From contig DULN01000009.1 in NCBI GenBank assembly GCA_012840355.1, positions 260,414 to 324,413 of the forward strand: a stretch of DNA of 64,000 bases, read 5' to 3'. Below the pieces are notes generated by a model that worked only from the letters and a program-made list of their open reading frames with translations, made no database searches and was not told where the DNA came from. Origin of the DNA: Clostridiales bacterium. GTDB taxonomy: Bacteria > Bacillota > Clostridia > Oscillospirales > CAG-272. The position numbers were made by a program, and so were the translations under genes. Positions 1-7,350 of this stretch are shown here, in pieces. Positions within the stretch are counted from its first letter, which is position 1. Each line of letters begins with the position of its first letter.

Positions 1-646
1 CCAGCAAAGCGCATAACGCCGCCTTGCGTTTTTCCGGGGTTTTTACTAATGGCTCATTCGCCTTGGAGCCGTTACCCACCGGTTGCGGCACATCGCCATT
101 TAGCCTATGTAGAGCTATGGCGGCAAGGCTGCCTGTTAGCGCCATTTGGAAACTCACAAATAGCGAGCCAAGCAGCGACGAAGACTGTAATGCCGGCAAA
201 AATTTATATTGCGTGACCGCAAGCCTTGCCCACGGTACGCCCATCCATGTTTGGGTTTGCAACCACTCAAATATAACCCATAGCGAGGCTGCCGACAGTG
301 CGTCTGCCCAGTCGCAGCCTGTGCGAAGCCGCCTGTAGATTGGCACCACAAGCGCGAAAAAAGGCCCCTGCAATATAGTCATGCCAATCCAGCATACCGC
401 AATGACAAGGATGCTTTGCAGGCGGTCAAACCCGGCAAAATCCATCGGGTAAAGGTATATAAACCAATGGTATATAAGCCCGTAGTAGCCGGAAAAATAG
501 GCAAGCCCGTGCCGGTATGCGGCCTTTTTTTCGGACGCCGCCCAAAACAGCGGCGCGGCGCTAACCCATCCTAGCGGCCAAAGCTGCGGGAACAAATATG
601 GAAAAGCGGCAATCGCGCCCAAGACAAACATTATCGCATAGCTCAT
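1..646 (-). CDS. lnt: Apolipoprotein N-acyltransferase, N-terminal part (cut by window edge)
   Basis: The reading frame is open from an ATG at 646 to the window edge, giving about 215 residues with no stop. The translation is a polytopic membrane protein. Residues about 140-158 carry the family signature FEWLQT followed by GVPWARLAVTQY, which corresponds to the Lnt motif EWL...G.PW..L...Q. Lnt adds the third acyl chain to diacyl lipoproteins in the cytoplasmic membrane. The catalytic Glu-Lys-Cys residues lie in the C-terminal nitrilase domain, beyond the window. No Shine-Dalgarno precedes the ATG, and a promoter -10 ends only 6 bases upstream, so the mRNA may be leaderless. Lnt is uncommon in Gram-positive Firmicutes but has been annotated in some Clostridia. 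Three lipoprotein precursors encoded in this window are potential substrates. Confidence 0.88.
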   Translation of the reverse strand, partial: MSYAIMFVLGAIAAFPYLFPQLWPLGWVSAAPLFWAASEKKAAYRHGLAYFSGYYGLIYHWFIYLYPMDFAGFDRLQSILVIAVCWIGMTILQGPFFALVVPIYRRLRTGCDWADALSAASLWVIFEWLQTQTWMGVPWARLAVTQYKFLPALQSSSLLGSLFVSFQMALTGSLAAIALHRLNGDVPQPVGNGSKANEPLVKTPEKRKAALCALL

Positions 647-652
647 GCAAAA

Positions 653-681
653 ATGATATCACAATAGAGAGGCAAATTCAA
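653..681 (-). promoter_or_regulatory. Putative promoter of lnt
   Basis: On the minus strand TTGAAT (681-676) is separated by 17 bases from TATCAT (658-653). The expected transcription start is at about 646, the first base of the lnt ATG. Confidence 0.5.
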
Positions 682-694
682 TATCCGCCGGATG

Positions 695-723
695 TTGTAT
701 AATATAGCCTTTTGTGCTATAAT
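695..723 (+). promoter_or_regulatory. Promoter of apgM-lepB-rbgA
   Basis: TTGTAT (695-700), a 17-base spacer, then TATAAT (718-723) with an extended -10 TG. It lies 31 bases upstream of apgM and is divergent from the lnt promoter. Confidence 0.6.
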
Positions 724-754
724 AATCCCCGTATAAACTTACGGCAGGTGGACA

Positions 755-1951
755 ATGAAATACTTTGTACTTATCCCAGACGGTGCGGCTGACTATAAAT
801 TACCCGAACTTGACAATAAAACCCCATACATGGCTGCAAAAAAGCCTGTGCTCGACTCCTTGGTTAAGCACTCAATCGTAGGCATGGTTTCAAATGTGCC
901 CGAGGGCATGATACCCGAAAGCGACACCGCAAACCTAGCGATTATGTCTTATGACCCGAAGGTTTACTCGCGCGGTCGCTCGCCCCTTGAAGCGGTTTCG
1001 ATGGGACTCGAGCTGCGCGACGGTGATATAGCTTTCCGCTGCAACCTTGTCACGCTCACCGAGGATGGCAACTACGAGCAGAAAACTATCCTCGACCACA
1101 GCTCGGACGAAATCACCTCCGAAGAAGCAGCAGAGCTTATCGAGGCTGTCGGCAAAGCGCTCGGCACAGATGAGCGCCGCTTTTATGCGGGCGTCAGCTA
1201 CCGACACTGCATGATATGGAACTGCCCGCCCCCTTACGGCGATTTTATGCGCCCGCACGATATTTTGGGAAAAACTATTGGCCCGTACTTGCCGGACGAG
1301 CCTTACCGCTCCATTATGCGGAAAAGCTACGAAGTTTTAAACCGTCATCCTGTTAACGAAGCGCGTCGCTCGCGCGGCCTGCGCCCCGGCAACTCCCTTT
1401 GGATTTGGAGCCCGGGCGGCAAACCCTCGCTGGCGTCGTTCTCAGGCAAATGGGGAGTTTCAGCCGCGGTTATTTCTGCTGTCGACCTTATCAAAGGCAT
1501 CGGCATCTGCGCAGGCATGAAGGTAATAAATGTCGATGGCGCGACCGGCAATATAAAAACCAACTTCAGCGGAAAAGCACAAGCGGCGATTGAAGCATTC
1601 GAGTCCGGCACCGATCTAGTCTATGTACACGTCGAGGCGCCGGACGAATGCGGGCATAGAGCCGAGGCTGAAAACAAGGTTAAATCAATTGAGCTTATCG
1701 ACGAGAAAATCCTCGGGCCTGTTAAGTCATACCTTGACAGCTGCGGCGAGCCGTACAAAATCCTCTATCTGCCCGACCATCCGACGCCTGTTTCGACCCG
1801 CACGCACTCGAGCGACCCCGTGCCTTTCCTCATTTTTGAGTCAAACCGCGCACATAGCGGGCCGGATAGCTTCGATGAGGACAGCGCGGCTGCTTCGGGA
1901 ATCTATGTCGAGCACGGCCACGAGCTTATGGGCATGTTTATCCGCGGGTAA
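755..1951 (+). CDS. apgM: Cofactor-independent phosphoglycerate mutase, ApgM type
   Basis: This 398-residue cytosolic enzyme interconverts 3- and 2-phosphoglycerate in glycolysis and gluconeogenesis. The N-terminus MKYFVLIPDGAAD and the ESDTANLA motif (residues 55-62), with Ser56 as the probable phosphorylated nucleophile, fit the archaeal-type iPGM family of the alkaline phosphatase superfamily. The C-terminal region DHPTPVSTRTHSSDPVPFL supplies Asp and His metal ligands. The length matches ApgM (about 400 residues) rather than GpmI (about 510). The ATG at 755 follows AGGTGG at 746. It is first in an operon with lepB (28 bases downstream) and rbgA; these are functionally unrelated housekeeping genes. 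Confidence 0.93.
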   Translation: MKYFVLIPDGAADYKLPELDNKTPYMAAKKPVLDSLVKHSIVGMVSNVPEGMIPESDTANLAIMSYDPKVYSRGRSPLEAVSMGLELRDGDIAFRCNLVTLTEDGNYEQKTILDHSSDEITSEEAAELIEAVGKALGTDERRFYAGVSYRHCMIWNCPPPYGDFMRPHDILGKTIGPYLPDEPYRSIMRKSYEVLNRHPVNEARRSRGLRPGNSLWIWSPGGKPSLASFSGKWGVSAAVISAVDLIKGIGICAGMKVINVDGATGNIKTNFSGKAQAAIEAFESGTDLVYVHVEAPDECGHRAEAENKVKSIELIDEKILGPVKSYLDSCGEPYKILYLPDHPTPVSTRTHSSDPVPFLIFESNRAHSGPDSFDEDSAAASGIYVEHGHELMGMFIRG

Positions 1952-1979
1952 TTTAATTAAACGTACCGGAGATTTTAAT

Positions 1980-2552
1980 ATGAATAAACCAATAGATGGC
2001 GAAAAAACCGAACAGAGGAGCCTATTAGCCGAGGCATACGATTGGCTTGAAGTCTTTGTCCTGTCGGTTTCGGTCGTTTTTTTAATCTTTACCTTTGTCT
2101 TTAGAATAGCCATGGTTATTGGGCCATCCATGGAAGATACTCTCCATGAAGGCGAAGCGCTTGTAATCTCAAAGCTGTTTTACAAGCCCAAGACCGGCGA
2201 CATCATCGTCTTCCAAATACCGGGCTCGCAGTACAGCGAACCGATTGTCAAGCGCGTGATTGCGACCGAGGGGCAGGTCGTCGACATCGATTTTTTTAAC
2301 TGGAAAGTTTCCGTCGACGGCGTGGAGCTTGACGAGGATTATGTCAAGCGCGTGCCCGGTGAAGTCATGCTTATGTCCTCGTACTCATTCCCGTATACTG
2401 TCCCTGAGGGAAAGATTTTTGTCATGGGCGACAACCGCAACTCATCACTTGACAGCCGCGACAGCCGCATCGGCCCTGTCGACACTCGTTACCTTTTAGG
2501 GCGTGTGCTGCTGCGAATCACCCCGCTGTCGAAATTTGGGCCCGTAGATTAA
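1980..2552 (+). CDS. lepB: Signal peptidase I
   Basis: A 190-residue type I signal peptidase that removes signal peptides from exported proteins. One transmembrane segment (about 24-45) precedes the catalytic domain. Ser50 sits in GPSMEDTL, and Lys91 in IVKRVIA is the general base. The box E motif GDNRNSSLDSR is near residue 150. The size is typical of Gram-positive SipS-like enzymes. The same frame is open further upstream inside apgM, but the ATG at 1980 has CCGGAG ahead of it and gives a normal N-terminus. Likely clients here include the S-layer-like protein (SPase I site after Ala27). Confidence 0.95.
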   Translation: MNKPIDGEKTEQRSLLAEAYDWLEVFVLSVSVVFLIFTFVFRIAMVIGPSMEDTLHEGEALVISKLFYKPKTGDIIVFQIPGSQYSEPIVKRVIATEGQVVDIDFFNWKVSVDGVELDEDYVKRVPGEVMLMSSYSFPYTVPEGKIFVMGDNRNSSLDSRDSRIGPVDTRYLLGRVLLRITPLSKFGPVD

Positions 2553-2568
2553 TCTTAAGGTGAAAATA

Positions 2569-3447
2569 ATGCCACAAGGCACAATCCAATGGTTTCCCGG
2601 CCACATGGCGAAAACCCGGCGCATGATCGCCGAGATGCTGCCGCATGTGGACCTTGTTCTAGAGCTATGCGATGCCCGTATCCCGCATAGCTCGCGCAAC
2701 CCGATTTTACCCGAGCTTATTGGTTCAAAGCCTAGGCTCACTATACTAACAAAATCGGCTCTCGCCGACCCGGAAGTAACCGCGCTTTGGCGCGAGCACT
2801 ACAGGTTCCGAGGCGAGTTCTGCATATTCTGCGACTGCATATCCGGCGCGGGGATAGGGGGGATTCCCGACGCCGTGCGAGAGCTTTTAGCCGCCAAAAT
2901 TCTTCGCAACGAGGCGCGAGGGATGGTCGGCAGGGCGCTGCGTGCTATGGTAGTAGGCATCCCCAACGTTGGCAAGTCGTCGCTTATCAACCGCCTTGCC
3001 GGCGCACGCAAAGCCAAAGTCGAGGACCGCCCGGGCGTTACGCGCCAAAAGCAGTGGATCTCGACGAAATACGGAATTGACCTTCTCGATACGCCCGGCG
3101 TGCTTTGGCCAAAGTTCGATGACCCTATCGTCGCCGAAAACCTCGCCATTACCGGCGCGGTGCGTGACGAGATAATTGATACCGTCGCTCTTGCCATTGC
3201 GCTTATTAAGCGCCTGCGCAGGGATTATCCCGAGCTGCTTTGTGCGCGCTTTAAGCTTGGCAATCCGGCAGAGATCGAGGGAATGAGCGACTACGACGTG
3301 TTTTTGCTTGCCGCCCGCCGGCGCGGGTTTATAATGTCTGGCGGCGAAATAAACGAGGACCGCGCCGCTGCGGTGATGCTCGACGAGTTTCGCGCCGCGA
3401 AAATCGGGCGCATCTCGCTTGAGCGCCCGCCGGAGGAGCAAGCGTAA
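2569..3447 (+). CDS. rbgA: Ribosome biogenesis GTPase YlqF/RbgA
   Basis: A 292-residue circularly permuted GTPase needed for late 50S subunit assembly. The N-terminus TIQWFPGHMAKTRR is diagnostic of RbgA. In the permuted order the G4 motif comes first, then G1 (GIPNVGKSS) and G3 (DTPGVLWPK), then the C-terminal RNA-binding domain. The start is placed at the ATG at 2569, because AAGGTG at 2557 is well spaced for it; the frame also has a GTG at 2560. Oddity: G4, normally NKxD, reads Thr61-Lys62-Ser63-Ala64, so the Asp that reads guanine is gone. The rest of the protein looks intact. It is last in the operon and followed by a terminator. Confidence 0.93.
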   Translation: MPQGTIQWFPGHMAKTRRMIAEMLPHVDLVLELCDARIPHSSRNPILPELIGSKPRLTILTKSALADPEVTALWREHYRFRGEFCIFCDCISGAGIGGIPDAVRELLAAKILRNEARGMVGRALRAMVVGIPNVGKSSLINRLAGARKAKVEDRPGVTRQKQWISTKYGIDLLDTPGVLWPKFDDPIVAENLAITGAVRDEIIDTVALAIALIKRLRRDYPELLCARFKLGNPAEIEGMSDYDVFLLAARRRGFIMSGGEINEDRAAAVMLDEFRAAKIGRISLERPPEEQA

Positions 3448-3461
3448 AAATAAAATAATAG

Positions 3462-3490
3462 TGGCGGACTGTAGGTGTCCGCCATTTTTG
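3462..3490 (+). terminator. Terminator of the apgM-lepB-rbgA operon
   Basis: The stem TGGCGGAC (3462-3469) / GTCCGCCA (3477-3484) is followed by TTTTTG. Confidence 0.85.
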
Positions 3491-3503
3491 TTTGCATAAT
3501 AAT

Positions 3504-3557
3504 GCCCCTCCCCCAAATGGTGGGGGAGGGGCTTCGCGTTATCTGTTAGATAGCGCG
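3504..3557 (-). terminator. Tandem hairpins at the 3' end of the S-layer-like gene
   Basis: Reading the minus strand after the stop at 3571, a 10-bp stem with a 3-base loop (3557-3548 with 3544-3535) is directly followed by a perfect 12-bp GC-rich stem (3532-3521 with 3515-3504) and ATTATTATG. The T-tract is weak, so the pair may act as terminator and as a 3' stabiliser of an abundant mRNA. Confidence 0.6.
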
Positions 3558-3570
3558 GGAGTTGCTAGAA

Positions 3571-6500
3571 TTATTCTCCGAAATTGAGGAGGACAGGACC
3601 CACAGTTACCGGGTTGCTGGTCTTGCCATCGGCGTCTACGTAGGTGATTGTAACCTTTACAAGGTACTCGCCGCTGGTAAGAGGAATTTCGACTGTGTAT
3701 CCGTCTGCTGTTTCAACAACTCTCTTGAAGTCGCTGATCTCGACATACCAGCCGCCGCCTCCCTCTATAGGTTTACCTTCGCCAGTGGCTATACCCTCAA
3801 AGAGTACTTCGCCATTTGCTACGTCATAGTAGGTAACTTCAAACGTCAGTTTATCAGCCGTAGCCCTAATATCCTTAATTTCATCATTCTCAATATACTT
3901 AACCCGAGGTCTATATACATGGATAACACCCGAGTTACCAGAAGGAACTCCGGTCCTCTCAACGTCAAATGTCAGCGTGTAGTAGGGTTTTTCTTCTACC
4001 TTTCTGATCTCGGTCACCAGCAGGAATCTCTTCGTGATGGAGAGATCGTTGCCAGCATAGTAAAGGACAGTGTACGCCTGATCTGCTTTCGGCTTGTCGA
4101 CCTTCTTATCGGGAGCTACCTTTGCGGTATCTCTCCAATCCAGGAGAACAATCTCCTGGCCGACAAACATGTACTCGCCATCTTCATTGACGACATAGTT
4201 GTCACCGACTTTTGTGACTACCGTTTCAGCAAGCTTTACTTCGCTGAGTACAGTCAGGTACACAGCATCGTTCTGAACGGTCTTGGCGACCTTGTAGAAC
4301 GAACCAGCTTTAAGCGTGATATCGCTGTTGATGAAGGTAGTGATATACTTCGGTACTTCGCCGGTGATGATGCTGAAGTAGGCGTTCGGATTAAGCTGGT
4401 AGGTGTAATTAGCACCGCCATAGAACGCAGCAGACTTGAGGTAGATGATGTCGTTTACAACGCCGGTTGCATATGCGGTGTAAACATTCCAGCCGTTGCT
4501 AAATTTAACTTCTTTTACTTCTTTTTTACCTTCTACTACTACTTCTACAAAGCCATTCGGGATGTACATAAAGCCCGATTCGGCATAGACCACTCTAGCT
4601 TCTACCGGGATATCCACAGTTGCGCCGTTTGCGGGTACACCCTTAGCTATCTCGTACCTGTCGTCCTTCTTAACAACGATAACGAGCGAGCCGTCCTTAT
4701 GTTTGAACGCAATGTCAGAATCGGTAACTTTGTTGTTCTTGAGCTCGAAAGCAACACCGTTATAGAAGGCAAGCGTGATATCTTCCTCGATTGCTTTCTT
4801 GTTCTTGTCATTGATGTTGGTAGTGATCAACCACGTGCCATCGTTCTGCTTCGAGCCGTATACAAGACCATTCCAGGAACCTTTAAGTTCGGCGAAGTTG
4901 TTGTAGAGCTTGTAGCTCGTCGCAGGGATACCGTTGATGCTCGAGATGGTGATAACCTGGGTATTGCCGGCATTGTCAATGACATATGCACGGATGTTAC
5001 CGAAGGTCAGCCAGCTCGTCTGATCAAAGCCGGTGATAACAAGCGGCGAACCAGCAGCGCTCTTCTCGTCGAGAATAGCAACGATTCTGCCGTCGTTCTC
5101 CTCATCCACGATGTAGGAGACGCTCTTGTACAGCAGCGAGTATTTGACGCCGATCAGAGATTCAGCAGAATTCTCGCCAGTACCATCGTCGTTGATGGAG
5201 TAATCATTATTGGTATTCGTTGCGCCGGGCAGCTTCGCAACGCCGTATTTGAGGGTTTCGGTCGTGCCAACGCCAAGGCCGAGCCACGAAACGTTACCAA
5301 AGGTGATAGTCTTGTTGACAATATCAACAGCGGTTACATAACCACTCTTGATTTCGTCATAGACCTTCTTAACGGTAACTGTCCCGTTTACTGCATCGTA
5401 TGCCCAGAGGACATAGTAAGTGGTGTCCTTCTTGAGCTCGACATCAGTGAGGTTGATAACCTTGTCAGCGCCTCTGACGTTAGTGTACTTGTCGCCGTTA
5501 GCGCCAATGTAGAAGTAATAGTCAAGCTTGCCGTCGCCAGTATCGTCGTCCTGGACTTTCAGCTTACCAAAGACATAAGCGGTGAAGTAAGCACGATCAA
5601 ATACGCCGTCATTGTTGTCGTCGAATACGATGGTGTCAGCGTAAGCGCTTACGTTCTTGGTGTACTTGGCGGCATTCTTGTCGGTTGCGTAGGTAGCCGC
5701 GGTCACCTTTACGTCATGCTGATCGGGCGTAGCTGCACCCTCATAGCGAGCACCCACCGGCAGAATAGCGGGATAGAACTTCGCGGTCTCGTCCTTTTCG
5801 CCCACTCTGTAGTAGTACGGGAAAGTGGTGTTGTTGAACGAGACGATTGCATCCTCGCTGAACTTCCCATCCTCTATACCAGCTACTATGTATTCATAGT
5901 AGTACAGAAGGACTTTACCATCTTTGTCAAGGATGTTGTTATCATTGTCAACAACATAGTAGTATCCACCGTAGTATACCAAACGTACGCCAAGCTTCTT
6001 AGCGCCGTCAGGCAGCTTCGTGGTATTGTACTGAATCAGCTCTTCCTTGCCAGTCTTGGTAGCGCCGATGTTGAACACCGAGCTCCACTTCTGGACAAGT
6101 TCATACTCAGTACCCTCGAGCTTGCCGTCGCCGACATAGTCAGCCGAGGTGAGCTTCTTAACCGGGTTCTCGGAAACGGTTACGAGCGACTTGAGGTTGT
6201 CGAGCGTTACGACGGTGTAGGAATAACCGACGTGATCAACAGCCTTCTCTTCGTTGCCCTCGCCATAAGCGAGCTCAGCGAAGGTCGCCCAATCGAAGTG
6301 GTAAACCTTGTCGTAGTTGAAGGTGCCGTCGTCGTTGAGTTCAACGAAAGCAGCGAGCTTCGAGTTGCTCTCAACGCTTGTATCGAGGTTCTTAACCAGC
6401 GTCTTGCCCTTCGCAGCAACGAGAACAAGGACGGTGGTCTTAACAGCCGAACCGAAAGCCTTAGCGGCGATCGTGGTGCCCTCGGAATTGGTGGCGAACA

Positions 6501-7077
6501 TCATGTTGTAAATCAGCTTCGCCATGACGCCGCGGGTTACGACGTCGTCCAGGCCCACATCCTCGATACCCTTGTCAAGACCGAGCGTGACAGCCTTGCT
6601 GTAGTAGGACCAAGGATAGCCAGCATCCATGTCGGCGCCCTTATAGCCAAGAGCGCGGACAGCCATCGTGATGGCTTCTTTGAAGGTGATGTTGTCGTTG
6701 GGCGCAAACTCTGTGGTGGATCTGCCCTTTACGATACCGTTGTTGTGGCAGTACGAGATAGCGCCGTAGTAGTCGTTCTCCGGATCAAGATCCTTGAACG
6801 GAGTGGTGTTGACCTTGCTCTGCCAATGGAGAGCATCGTCAACCTTACCAGTGGTCGCACGCGCAAAGAACAGCGCGGTCTGACGACGGGTGACAGGCTC
6901 ATCGAAACCGAACGTGCCGTCGGCCTTGCCCTTAATTACGCCGAGCTTAGCGAGGACTGCGATCTCATTCTGGAAATCGGTGACGTCCTCGAACTTAGCC
7001 GACGTGACGATGGACAGGCTGGTGACGAGCATGAGCATTGTCAACGCCATCGCAAGAAATCTCTTGAGATTTCTCAT
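3571..7077 (-). CDS. S-layer-like protein with N-terminal SLH domains
   Basis: A 1168-residue secreted protein. Residues 1-27 form a signal peptide (positive MRNLKR, hydrophobic core, cut after VTSA). Three S-layer homology units follow at about 29-75, 94-146 and 152-195; SLH domains bind pyruvylated wall polymers. The remaining roughly 970 residues are Tyr-, Val-, Asp- and Lys-rich, predicted beta-rich and unrecognised. They contain Asp/Asn-rich loops such as DDNNDGVFD and DDTGDGKLD that look calcium-binding. The start at 7077 is preferred because AGAGG lies 5 bases upstream; an in-frame ATG at 7098 lacks a ribosome site. Lys codons near the N-terminus are all AAG. A strong promoter, a roughly 150-base leader and 3' hairpins suggest a highly expressed surface protein, perhaps the S-layer itself. 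Confidence 0.85.
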   Translation of the reverse strand: MRNLKRFLAMALTMLMLVTSLSIVTSAKFEDVTDFQNEIAVLAKLGVIKGKADGTFGFDEPVTRRQTALFFARATTGKVDDALHWQSKVNTTPFKDLDPENDYYGAISYCHNNGIVKGRSTTEFAPNDNITFKEAITMAVRALGYKGADMDAGYPWSYYSKAVTLGLDKGIEDVGLDDVVTRGVMAKLIYNMMFATNSEGTTIAAKAFGSAVKTTVLVLVAAKGKTLVKNLDTSVESNSKLAAFVELNDDGTFNYDKVYHFDWATFAELAYGEGNEEKAVDHVGYSYTVVTLDNLKSLVTVSENPVKKLTSADYVGDGKLEGTEYELVQKWSSVFNIGATKTGKEELIQYNTTKLPDGAKKLGVRLVYYGGYYYVVDNDNNILDKDGKVLLYYYEYIVAGIEDGKFSEDAIVSFNNTTFPYYYRVGEKDETAKFYPAILPVGARYEGAATPDQHDVKVTAATYATDKNAAKYTKNVSAYADTIVFDDNNDGVFDRAYFTAYVFGKLKVQDDDTGDGKLDYYFYIGANGDKYTNVRGADKVINLTDVELKKDTTYYVLWAYDAVNGTVTVKKVYDEIKSGYVTAVDIVNKTITFGNVSWLGLGVGTTETLKYGVAKLPGATNTNNDYSINDDGTGENSAESLIGVKYSLLYKSVSYIVDEENDGRIVAILDEKSAAGSPLVITGFDQTSWLTFGNIRAYVIDNAGNTQVITISSINGIPATSYKLYNNFAELKGSWNGLVYGSKQNDGTWLITTNINDKNKKAIEEDITLAFYNGVAFELKNNKVTDSDIAFKHKDGSLVIVVKKDDRYEIAKGVPANGATVDIPVEARVVYAESGFMYIPNGFVEVVVEGKKEVKEVKFSNGWNVYTAYATGVVNDIIYLKSAAFYGGANYTYQLNPNAYFSIITGEVPKYITTFINSDITLKAGSFYKVAKTVQNDAVYLTVLSEVKLAETVVTKVGDNYVVNEDGEYMFVGQEIVLLDWRDTAKVAPDKKVDKPKADQAYTVLYYAGNDLSITKRFLLVTEIRKVEEKPYYTLTFDVERTGVPSGNSGVIHVYRPRVKYIENDEIKDIRATADKLTFEVTYYDVANGEVLFEGIATGEGKPIEGGGGWYVEISDFKRVVETADGYTVEIPLTSGEYLVKVTITYVDADGKTSNPVTVGPVLLNFGE

Positions 7078-7235
7078 GTTCGCCTCTGTCTCCTTCATAA
7101 TATTTTTTCTTTTTTGGACCAAGCCTACCTTATCCCGTATCCCTTGCGGCTTGCGGCGCGCGGGCTCCACGCTAAAGCCCAACCACAAGCAGCACCGGAT
7201 TTACGAAACCGAGGTAGGTTGTTCCTGCGGTATAA

Positions 7236-7264
7236 ATAATAAACCAACTATGGAATAATTTCAA
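7236..7264 (-). promoter_or_regulatory. Promoter of the S-layer-like gene
   Basis: TTGAAA (7264-7259), 17 bases, TATTAT (7241-7236). The predicted start near 7229 leaves an untranslated leader of about 150 bases before the ATG at 7077, a length often seen for S-layer genes. Confidence 0.7.
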
Positions 7265-7350
7265 GTGGTTATCCCGATTTGTAATATAACTGTAACATTT
7301 CCCAAAAGCAGGTTCAGAACACGCCGCCTGATACGCAAAAACCGGCTTAG

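Noticed and set aside
3562..7239. 1225-codon plus-strand frame opposite the S-layer-like gene
   Set aside because: A mirror frame caused by codon bias in the minus-strand gene, which has a signal peptide, SLH domains and promoter.
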